Part shown: positions 22,701 through 34,700 of the stretch, piece by piece | Numbering within the stretch: position 1 is the stretch's first letter | Layout: each line of letters begins with the position of its first letter | Source of the DNA: Plazaster borealis | Lineage: Eukaryota; Echinodermata; Asteroidea; Forcipulatida; Labidiasteridae | Assembly: GCA_021014325.1 (NCBI GenBank) | Contig: CM037472.1 | Location: 12,137,063-12,201,062 of the forward strand | Reading direction: 5' to 3' | DNA: 64,000 bases | Program-made: the position numbers and the translations under genes | The notes under the pieces: model-generated | Told to the model about the DNA's origin: nothing | What the model saw: only the letters and a program-made list of their open reading frames with translations | Databases searched by the model: none

Positions 22701-25700
22701 ACCACGTGACCGGAGAAAGCTGGTCCCTCCATGTCGCAACTCTCTCAATACACAGCTCTGCTTCATGTTGATGCAGAGCGCCCTCTACTGTTACATTTAG
22801 GAGAATGTCATTTGGTAGATTAGGGTGACAATAGCTGTATAGATTTCTGTTACTTATTAACTTGTCTCATAACAGGAGAGGGTAGCCTGTATTTGTCCAA
22901 TCAATAAACTGGGAAAGAATTACAATTACTGGCACCAATAACCCAAGTTTCGGGGTGAATATTCGGACAAGTAATCATAATTTGGTTGTTTGCTTTTTTC
23001 TTTGGATATTTGGGAATGACATGAAAACTAGAACATCTGGGCCCAGTTTCATAAAGCTGTTTAGCAGAAAATACTGCTTAGCAAATTTCTTTGTTGAGCA
23101 AAATATGAGTGGGGCACCAGTGGCAACAATGTAAACTTTATGGAATGTTGGCTGTTAACCTGTTTCTGCTAAGCAAGATTTTTCTTTGCTTAGCAAGTTT
23201 TTGTGCTTACAGGCTTTATAGGCCCTGGTTGAACCCTGGAATACCGGCATATCTATTATTTTGTGTGTGAAGTGTCAGATAGGCTTGACAATAATGTTTC
23301 TGCTAAGGTTTGGCTGTGCCTGTTGTTGAAGTAGAAATTATTTATCACACAAGGGCATATTTTTGTCGTGGGGAGGTAGTCTTGGTCAGATAGGTTGGTT
23401 TTAATTGTGTCCTAATGGTAGAGTCATAGATTGGTAAATGCTCCAAAAATGAATGACCATAAAAACTTACTTTGTAAAAAGCACTGCAGCTGTTGATAGT
23501 ATATAAACTATTTTTTGAGAAAGGATTCCCTTTGAAGTAATGTGGTTTTAATAATTGTTTTATGGGGTGTAGTGGCCGAGCGGTTAAGAGCATCGAATTC
23601 AAGTTCTGGTGGTTAGTCATCAGGTTGTGGGTTCGAATCCCGGTCATGGCACTTGTGTCCTTGAGCAAGACACTTAACTGTAATCGCTTCTCTTCACCTA
23701 GGGGTATAAATGGGTACCTGCGAGGGTAGAGGTTGATGTTGTGTTTGAAAAAGCCTCCGGAGCGCTAGGGCAGCTCGGGGCTGTATACTCCCCAGGGAGC
23801 TGAGAAAGATTAAAGGAATGTTGTTGGCCCAATGACCAGGGCACTAATGTAAAGCGCATTGAGACGTTTATTGTAAAATGCGCTATATGAGAACTTGTTA
23901 TTATTCACCCCAAAATATTTGAATCTGAGAAACGATTCATGCATGAATCGTTTCTCAGATTTCTGAGGGTGGCTGTCCGTTTGCAATTTGCTGCGGCCAG
24001 AGATGCAGTTGACAGAGCTGCCAACTCTCCCTGATTCTGCAGAAAGATACTGAAAATAAACCAATCTTTCCATGTTCTGATGAACAAATTTGAACATCTC
24101 CTTGATTATGGAAACGTTTTTCCCTATTATGTTGAATGTAATTCTAAATAACTCACTGATTGGTGTACAAAATCTCCCTGATTGCAAGATGCAATTGTGG
24201 GCAGCTCTGGGTTGGTACCAGCTGTCACCTCGCTAAACTTGGATTGATGCTACGTTCTTGTGAAAATACTGTGACAGTTTTTGGCTGTTTTCTCAACGAG
24301 TAGATACTGTATTTAATAATAATAATACGCAGTTCTTTCATAGCGCTTTATATTCCCGATGGGTGTCTCAAAGCTTTCACATGTGACTTTTATTGTATCC
24401 TTTAAATCAGCATTATGTCAATAAAACCAATCTATGACCATACCTAGCTTAAACTACTTTCTCACCAATTCACAGAGGCACTGTGCCCCTGGTCATTGCC
24501 ATGCCTCGGTGCCATTTGAAATGTTCCAGTAGAAATTTGAGTTTCCCTCATAGAGGTGCCCTTTACTTAAGGAAAAAAATGCCTTGCCCTTACAAGATTG
24601 AAGCATCAGTTTTATCATTAGTAGAAGGATGTACATATGTACCTACTTGAAACACCAATTTCAACTTTCCTTCAAATTAAGATTGAGGCTCTTTTATCCA
24701 ATTCAATTCACAAAAATACATTTATTTCTACTTAACAATAATAAGTAGTCATGGTATACATGTACGTGTACCCATACATATATGTAAGGTTATTCAATAA
24801 TAATAGATATATTCAATAGGGGGATCATTACCAGTAACAGTAAGAAAGTTGACTCTACTCTCACCATCCAATTGTGGAAAAAATGGTTTCTCGGTTTGAC
24901 TCATCTGAGCTTAAAGACACTGTACACGTTTGGTAATTACAAACAAAAAATTGCATGAAAAGTTACTTGGTAACGAGCAACGGAGAGCTGTTGATAGTAT
25001 AAAACATTGTAGGAAACGACTCCCTCTGAAGTAACTTAGTTTTTGAGAAAAAAAGGTAATTTCTCACTGAAATATTTGAATCTTAAAAAGACTTCGGCCA
25101 GAAGTCTTTTTCAAGCATCTGAAAGCACACAAATTTGTGCAACAAGGGTGTTTTTTCTTTCATTATTTTCTTGCAACTTCGATGACCAATTGAGCCCAAA
25201 TTTTCACAAGGATGTTATTTTATGCATATAATGTTAGGATACACCAAGTGAGAATACTGGTCTTTGACAATTACCAAACATTGTCCATGCCTGTAAGGAA
25301 CATTGTAAAATCTTCTGAATGTTTTTTCTGGTCACCCCATATTTTATTTAAGCCATTTCCTCCATATGCCTCTCTCTTTAAACAAATTTATGTTATGAAT
25401 AAAACAACACCATACTGCGAGCTCATAGTTTTGCAATTTGCAGTGAGCAAATAAGGACTGTGTGCATCTTTGTTAAATTGTTACTAAATACATGCATGAT
25501 TTATTAGCGTTGAGAATAATGTGTGGAAATAACACCATCAATCTTTCATCACTGTGTACTATTAAGGTTCATGATCTGGTTTCACAAGATGAGCTGAATT
25601 ATTAATTACGGTGATTATTGTAAGTACAGATATTTGACAGAAATAATTCATTATGAAGATTTAGGGCTTTCCATGGTAGAGGATGACTATTGGTTTAGTA

Positions 25701-28700
25701 TACAGAACACTATGTAATAACAACTCGCTTTCAATAATTTATTGCATTTTTTGTTGCAACAGCTGTTGTGGTCTTCTCTACGTGTACATATATCGTCGCG
25801 TCAGTGCCGAAACGTTGTATCTTGATTTCACGAAAACGTCATATCTCGCACAAACATTCTCCGTGCAGAAACGTTGTATCTCGGCGCATACTTTTTGTTG
25901 GTGCTCATCCAGGCTATTTGTGACCCACCACGCCAAAACCAGGCGGAAGTCGGCAAATGCCATTTCGAGCTACAGCATTAATAAAAAATAAAAAAATTAA
26001 AAAAATTAAATAAAGCGATTGAACTGTCATTATCGGCATGAAATTAAAATTTCAAGTCGGTAAAAGGGTCTGCATTCATGAATAAAAATTAGGTGGTTGC
26101 TAAGGTAAATTGGGGGCCCAATATGTATGATAATTAATTATAAACGACTTCTGCGCTCATTTTTACAAAAGCATCCCTTGAAACTTCCTAACTTCAAAAA
26201 GATGTAACTTCAAAAGTATACCACCTATTTGAGTCCACTATAGCTCATTTTAAAGCTTAAAACGCTAGCAATCCAATAGTATAAAAATCTCTCATATGAA
26301 AAATTTTGACTTCAGCCTGGTTTTGGGGTGGTGGGTCACATTTTATAAAACGTGCTACGATTTTGACAATTTCAAACTTGCGTGTAACAGAAGTGCTGTT
26401 TTAAGATATTCAACGTTTTTGAATGACACAATGATAGTCTTCAACTGGCCTTCTCCAAGTGCACTCAGAGTACAGAAAGCATTTATTTTTCCCCTCCTTA
26501 TTTTTTTTCTTCGGGAAAACATCTGACTCAAGTTATTGGTTGTGATCAAAAAGAAAATGAGCATAAGATGAAGACTATGAAAATGGATCAGATGTGCATG
26601 TATGAAGGGATGACTCAAGGTTTCATTTCATTTCATTTATTCTGGTTATGAAGCCAAGGACTCTCAGAAAAGAGAACTTAATCACTGTACAATGTACTAG
26701 CCAAGAACCCAATGGAGAGAAGAAAATACAGGAAGTTTCAGTTTTAGATTTTGGAGGAAAATCCCCGAGAATTATTCCAGGGAAAACCCACGCAGTTGGG
26801 TAGGGACTGAAAACCCAATCCACATGGTGTCTGGTATCCACAACTAAAAACCCTAAATGAATTTTTATTGCTTTGTGAAATTGAGTCCTTGTCTTTGCTT
26901 TTTTCTTTCACTCCAATATTTATTTTGATTGCACAAGTAGGGAAGAATGCTTTAAATGTCATGATTTGTTTTCTATAAGGGATCTAGAGATCTGTCCACA
27001 GTGTTTGTAATAAAGGCCAAAGTCTTACTGCTGTTGAATTGACAACTTCTCAATCTTTAAATTATACCACAGGACAATTGCATTATTTGTTTATAAATAA
27101 TCATGAGGCCCTTCTGGCATCGTAGTTTATCTAAATTTGCAAAGGTGCTCATTGTAAATTTGCTGCTAGTAATTCCACATAATGAATGTTGATAATGCTT
27201 GCTTCTGTTTGCCCATTCCCAACAGTTGGGCGGCGGGTAGATGTACGTCAGCACAACCTACAGTATCTTCAGTCAATTTGCCCAGTCAAGCTGCTTAAAA
27301 CATTGACATCCAATAAGTGTTAAACCAATGTAAATGGTGAAAGATCAAATTTACTCTTTGTCTGCCTGAAGTTTCAGCAAATGTATGGCTATAATGACAC
27401 ACAGACAAATTGCTGTCTATAGATTCTGGTCAAGTACTCTTTAGTAAATATGATAGTGATATTTATCACAGCCTACATGCATTGAATGTACTTGCGGAGG
27501 TTATAAATCATATCTTGATGCACATTGTACATATGACTTTGACTTCTGTGGTTGTAGTTACAGGTGGATCAGATTTTATATAAATTTATCTTCTGTGATC
27601 TTTCCTTCACACCTTCAGTCTCACAGAGACTTCCTGGGTGATGCTTAGCATTTGTTGATTCTCTTCAAATCAATCAAACTCCGTTTATTTTATTGTACAT
27701 GAACAGATGAGAATTAAGTGCCTTTCTTGTGGTAAATTACTGATCTTGTCATTATGAATTGCCCCTCCTTTGTAAATTACTGGTCTTGTTTTGAGCACAG
27801 TGTTGATCCTGACAGTAATTCGTTGCTGACCCAAGGTAACAGTTACTTCCTTCCTCTACAAAATGGGACTTCAGCTCAGACACCAAACATACACCTACAT
27901 ATTAATATATCACCTGTTCCTTTTTAAACGCTGTCGAAGCTTTGTAGGAGAGATCAACACTGAACAATGTTGCTGTGGATCAATGCCCCACCAACCACTG
28001 GTCAGCTTATTTCTTATCTTAATATCAGCTGATTGCTGATCTTGTCATCAGCAGATTGGTGATCCTGTTATCAGCAGATTGCTGATCCTGTCATCAGCAG
28101 ATCACTTATGCTGACATTAGCTGATTGCTGACCCGGTCATCAGCAGATTACTGATCCTGTCATTAACAGATTGCTGATCTTGTCATCAGTAGATTGCTGA
28201 TCCTGTCATCAGCAGATTGCTGATCTTGTCATCAGTAGATTGCTGATCTTGTCATCAGTAGATTGCTGATCCTGTCATCAGCAGATTGCTGGTCCTGTCA
28301 TTACCAGCAGATTGCTGATCCTTTCATCAGTAGATTGCTGATCTTGTCATCAGCAGATTACTGATCCTGTCATTAACAGATTGCTGATCTTGTCATCAGT
28401 AGATTGCTGATCCTCTCATCAGCAGATTGCTGATCTTGTCATCAGTAGATTGCTGATCCTGTCATCAACAGATTGCTGATCCTGTCATCAGCAGATTGCT
28501 GATCCTGTCATCAGCTGACTGATGATCCTGTCATCAGCAGATTGCTGATCCTGTCATCAGCTGACTGATGATCCTGTCATCAGCAGATTGATGATCCTGT
28601 CATCAGCTGATTGCTGATTCTGTCATCAACAGATTGCTGATTCTGTCATCAGCAGATCACTTATGCTGACATTAGCTAATTGTCGATCCTGTCATCAGGA

Positions 28701-31700
28701 GATTACTGATCCTATCATCAGGATATTGTTGATTGTCTCATTATCAGATTGCTGATCCTTTCATTAAGAGATTGCTGATATTGCCATCATTGAGTTATTG
28801 ATCCTATCAACAGTAAATTTCTATTCCACGGCAGATTGGTGTTGTCACTTGTCACTATTGTTTGTTGTGCAATCAGCAAATGTCAGATTTGTTTATGTAC
28901 ATGTCAGTCATTGTTTTGTCAGTGGCAGCTACTCAACACTATAGACCGTGTGAACTTTGTTTACAATAAGTGTGACCTTGTGCATTCTTTGGGTATTCTG
29001 GCAGGCAAGATACTACACAGGTCCTATGGGAAAGTTGACATTTTGTGTCATAATTTCCACATAAATCCAAGAATTATGAAAGTAAAAGCTGGACAAGTTT
29101 TGAGATGTGCCCCCTTTCATCATATCAAAAGTTGATAGGAATTAGACAGTGCAATCTCCATAAAATATAAGATTTTATGTTTTATTCCATTAGTCTGTGT
29201 ACAAATCATGCCTGCAGGAAGTCCAGGCTCTGTGGCTCTTTTGTAAACATGTGATGTCACAGGTCACATCGTCTATAGGATCTTGGTGATCAAATCAGCA
29301 GTGGGTTGTTGATTTTGGCTAACATGAAGTACTGATTAAGTTTCAGTAAATTACTCTGAATTTTGATACGCAGATACTGATCATTTGTATTAATCTTCCT
29401 GTCAACGACAAATAATGTATTTATTCATAAATGTAAGCTGTAAATTTATATAACAGTTCATATTGTTATCATTTTGAGTACTTTTGAAAAGGAATACAAA
29501 AACTTAAGCCCAGGTTTGGTGGATATAATATCAATTTGGGATGCTAATCATCCTTACTCGCAGCTGAGAAGCTGATTTGCTAAGGATGCAGCTAAAGCTG
29601 CAGACATGCAGACATTTGGCAGCCAGCCACATGGACCCATGTATGACCACGGAGCACAGTCAGAGATCAAAAGCGCTTTTTGCACTAGCCATCCATGCCA
29701 CCGATATAGTAGCTCAACAAGATAAAGCAGTAAACCACTACCACTAACACTAACAGCGATGACATGACACAGTATTTTGGTTGGCATCAGTGTTCCTGCT
29801 TACACAAAATATCCCATGCTCAGTAAAGTTACCCTATATATTTATGTATCAAGTTATAAACCACAAGGGAAACTGACTGGGTAAATTTTAAACGATTTGG
29901 GGTTGAACCTCTGGTTTAACGTGCCGGCGCTCTATTAACTGAGCTATCTAGCCCGAAATATTCATGTGTTAAGTTTTTTTTATAAGGTTTAACCCGGGCT
30001 GAACCTAAATTAATCCATTCAAAATGAACAAACATGCAAGCTAGTTAAATGCAGGATTCTAAACATTTTATCCTTTTGTGTGACATGTGTAATAATCAAT
30101 AGTAATATAGTTTCACTCTTAAAATATTGATCTGCCCCATCTGAAAATCTACAGTCAACACCTACATAGTAGGTATTGCTAACATGTGTAGACACACGCC
30201 AGTAATACAGGGTTTTTTCAGAGAAAAGCTTGTTATCAGAAAGCACATGCCTCCATTGAACACATGTGGCGCCCTCTTGTGGTCACTAATCACCATGCTT
30301 CCACTCTGATTGTTTCATAATTGAACTACATTCCCCCCCCCCTCTTTTTCGAGCCACAGTTTCCCCACATCTGTGTCTCCCATTGCAAACATCAGAGTGG
30401 TACCTGATACCCAAACCCAGCCTGTCATTCATCCAGCCTCATTGTCCCACACCAATGCAGATGGCACACTACGCAAATATTTGTACAATTTTCGCCAACT
30501 GCCCGTACCATTAAAACCCTATTGGAAGCAGCCCGTGCTGGCAGTTTTAACAGTAATTACCAGCAGAAAAAAAAATAATTAAAAAGGATGCCCTTTAGTG
30601 ATGGCTTCTCGCTTGTTCTTGTTCTGTTGTAAAAAAATTCTCAAATTGTTTTGTTGTCTTTCTTTTTTATAACAGTGTAAAAAGCTAGAAAGGGAGATCA
30701 TTGAGTTAAGACGGACAACCGGGGGCCTGGCCGCACGGAACAATAATGAACAAAGCCTACGGGTAATTATTATTCCTCTTCTCTTTCCCCATCTTTCTGC
30801 GGCTGTTTGCTGCACTTCCGCTTCTTTTTATTTTCAACATAACAATTCCTAAAGAGGTGAAGAACCACTGGCAAAACAACTGCAGGAAACAAAACATCCA
30901 TTACAACCAAACTCAAAGAATTGGCCGAGGAATAAAGAAAACCTCGGGACCGTCTTTAAACCAGACAGGAAGTTACATACAAATGCAAAGAAGGTACAAC
31001 AATAAGGTGTGGAGAAATGTTTACCCTGGTTTGGAAGAAGCAAGTTACAGCTTTACATATTCTAACATATCTCTGTCTACCATTAAAAACCACTACAAAT
31101 TCCCTTGAAAAGTCGTTGGTTATGGAAGTCATTATACAAATCCATGGTGGAGGTTTATATTTTCTAAATATTTGCGGGTACACCATGTAATAATCTCTAT
31201 TTGGAGAAGAAGTGGCTATGAAGTCAGCCGTTTGGTTTGTTCTCCAACCGCCTCTTTTCAGAGCCACCACCAATTCCAAAACAGATTATTATAATAGTGT
31301 ACCCGTAAGCATTTTAGTATGAGGAAATAATACTTTTTCAATACATGTTCCAGGTAACAAGTTTGTCATTAGTTTTTACCTGTGCTTAAACTGACAGATG
31401 ATTCATATTTTGTTTATTATTACCAAATTATACTTAAATTAATATTTACATGGTGTGAAGTTCTAACAAATATTTAAATAGGTGTTGGATATATCCACAA
31501 TATATTTTTTTTAACCTGGGGCTGTTGGATTAAACTACAGGTTCATACATGACATTTATGGGCTGTTTATTAGTAACATTATATAAGTCATCATATGAAA
31601 TCTTCAAGATTTGATTTGGTCCATCAGATATGTGAATCTTGCACTGCCATCTAAAAACAAAAACCCAGAGAAAAACACACATTTTTTCCCCCAATGTTTT

Positions 31701-34700
31701 CTCCGAAATGTGACCCCTGGTTTGATGACACTTTCATGGGTTTTTTGTTATGATCTATTGGTTGAGAACTAGAGGATAGGAATCAATGTGTATGATGTAG
31801 GTTTACATGTACCTTGAAACATATTTTAGGGATGTTTGAAGGTTGTGGGGGGGATTGTTGAAGGCATATACAAATTTACAGTTGCAAGGATATTCTCTAG
31901 TGTTTCAAAACATGCATTCCAGTACACATTTCCCTGACCTTTCTCATTTGACTAAGTTATCAAATCTTTGTCGGGAACAATTGAGGTAAATTTTGACTGT
32001 CAATCTCGTTGTTGGTATTAGAACATGAGTCACACACCAACAAAATGGCCTCGTTTGCTGGCACAATGTAGAATGGCTGCAAAGCTTTGAGCTGCATATA
32101 GGCTATTCAATATTTGTTGGGTATCCACAATCCAAGTAGTGTTCATCCATGTTTGCTCTCGCGCCAGACCTCAGTGCCTCGCTGTTTGCCAGGTCACCAA
32201 AAGCCAGTGTCGAACAAGGTGTTTTTCCCATTGATGTTGAAAAAGTCTTCTTTTTCTCCCCTTGTTTACTGGAAGCATTGCTTGTATGCATGTGACCCCT
32301 TGACACCAACACTAATGCCATGGAATCTGTCCTCGGTCATTGAAACAGGCACGCACGATAATACCTGTGCAAAGTTTTGGTTGGGTTTTAAGATAAGCCA
32401 GCCACGTTCCACCAAATTTGTTTTGTCGGTAAATAGGGTCCAGGTATTTTTTCTTTTTTTTCTTCTTTCTGTGTTTGTTTCCCCCTTTTCTTTGTGAAAA
32501 AGGAAAAACGAGGAGAAGTTTGGGTTGCGGGATCGGGTGGCTGAGCATATTTGTACACCCACCTGACTTCAATTTGGAATGATGGATCGTTTTATTTGAT
32601 GGCCAAAATGCAAGGCTTTTGGAGGGGGGGCTGTTTGCCGATATTCCTCTTCATAACTTGACCTTGATCACTGAAATCTGCCCTGGCAAACTTTACCGCT
32701 AATCATTAACTCAAGCAAAGCTTAAGTCCGGTGTTTGGTTTATCGGAATGGCAGATTTGGAGTATGCAGGGACGTGTTGTGGGGGACCCAGAGTAGTAAC
32801 AATGCAGATCAGTTGCTAAGATTATAGAAAAGGGGGGGGGGGTTGAGGACAGGTATCGAGATGTCATTGGGTTCATGGCGTTTATGTGGGATGTCAAGTG
32901 GCAACCCGTCATGCTTTCAATCACATATTGACGTCATTATCCTTCCAGTGTTGAATTCATCCCATACTCGGCGTCCCCATTCTCCCCTCTTGAGAATTTG
33001 CTAAAATACTTACGGACAATAGCCGCAGTGCATTCAACATTTTTTTCCCTTCATTCACGACGAGCGAACCACACCCTCAAGAGTAAAAATTGACAGTTGT
33101 CATGTCAGCTCGACCTGGCTTTTGTGGTGATTTCTTGAGCGGTTTGGCGGCCTGTCTCACCTCGTTTCCCCCCCCCCCCCTGCTCTATGCTCTGGTTGCC
33201 CCTCATGCGTCTAAGGGTGTGCCTTATCATTCCGTGCAATGTTTGCTGTAACCCAGGTGATGGCGTAGATTTCCTGACACCTGTGTTTACCTACGTGATT
33301 TGATATGAAACAAGCATTAGCATACGAGCACAACACAACACCCCCCCCCCTTCATCCTTAAGCTCTTCTCTCTCTAATGGTCACACTGAATGGCACAAAG
33401 CTAACAACCTGATGGGATTACATTTTCATGTTAATGCTTGGTGAAGATATGTTTAGTGTAGAAAAGATTACCCTCAGTCATAAGCCACTCCTCTGTACAT
33501 CAGGGTATTACACCTTTGTTTTTGATTTTTACCAGGGCAATGTCATTCTGTCATGGGGGATTTTCAAACTCTTCCCCCCACAGCCCCCCAAAACACAGCA
33601 ACACTGGTGGTCCAATTACTAAGCATCCAGATCCCAAGTCAAACATTGAGTATGGTCAAGTGTATGCTAGCTTCCTCCCATTCTCAGAAGATGAATACGT
33701 TGGCTACAGCTGCCCTTAAGAGACACACACGCATGTAATATTTGACACATGAAGTCCAATTTGTAATTTTAATTTCCTGTGGAAAGTCTCCGCCTGTGCA
33801 GCTGTACAATGTGTGAAGGCAACTTTAAATAAATGCCGCCCCACCCCTTTCAAAAAAAAATCTACAAAATAAATATTAGTTAGAACCAACAAATTGAAAG
33901 ATGGCTCGAAATTTTCAAAGTTTACTGTACATTTTCTACTTTAAAGATATATTCCCCTTTGCAAAAATAACTGTATTTATTATAATACTTTTCAAAACTT
34001 TTTTAATAAAACAAAAATGTTAAGGCAGATATTCTTTTTAGGAAATTTCCATTGCATTCTTTTATATGAAAAGTAATGCCAAGTTTACCTTTTTAAATGT
34101 TTTTATTTAGGCTTTTGCCTTGGTACACAGAGCACGTTTAGGTGGTATGAGTTTGTCCATTGGATTGACTGTATATTATTACATGTGTACCATGTTTCCT
34201 GAATTTTACTCATGTACTGTTTGTTTACTAGTAAATTATTCAGAAAGGAACTTTTGTAGAGATTTCAACTTGTTGGTAACAAAAGAGGGTTACTAAAAAG
34301 CATCCCCACCCACAATACATTAAATTTTTTCTTTTAACAAAGTTTTTTTTCCCCCAAAACGATTGGTGTGATATATTAATGTAAATATACAAGATGGAAT
34401 GTTTGTTGAACCAGGAGCATTTCTAGTCGGGTTGCCACAGGTCATGTCCGCTTTCAAAACGTCAAGTCACTCGCTCTTACCTCTATTCCCTCTTTAGACC
34501 CCTCATGGAAAGAAAATAATAGCAAGGAGCAGGGACAGTGTGGTGGAGACCTCACTGAAAAGATTGCCCCAGCAGTTTTCCCCCCATGGGCTGTTGTCTC
34601 ACCAAATGTTACTTGCAGGGTCTCTTTTGTCCCTAGTCATAATTGACAAATCACTCGTGAAAGGAGAACAAATGGCTTGCAGCTAACGGCTTTTGTCCCC

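Larger units (their letters stand above)
23415..24450 (-). mobile_element. TAGGGTCATG-family MITE broken by nested insertions
   Basis: The ends are AGAGTCATAGATTGG at the left and CCAATCTATGACCAT at the right, in inverted orientation. Internal family segments appear in inverse order (TTTCTCAGATTTCTGAGG, GTCACCTCGCTAAA, CACATGTGACTTTTATTGTA). A SINE (about 23564-23907), a short CAGAGCTGCC MITE (about 24011-24209) and a TAATAATAATACGC-type tail fragment (about 24315-24365) have each inserted into it. Confidence 0.6.

Noticed and set aside
22345..22800. ORFs of ~70 codons on both strands, near identical in two places
   Set aside because: They are produced by the tandem MITE. The same peptide appears twice because the element is duplicated, and there is no known domain.
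30857..31279. ORFs on both strands after exon 9
   Set aside because: They overlap each other in opposite frames, lie in the intron past the GTAATT donor, and show no known domain.
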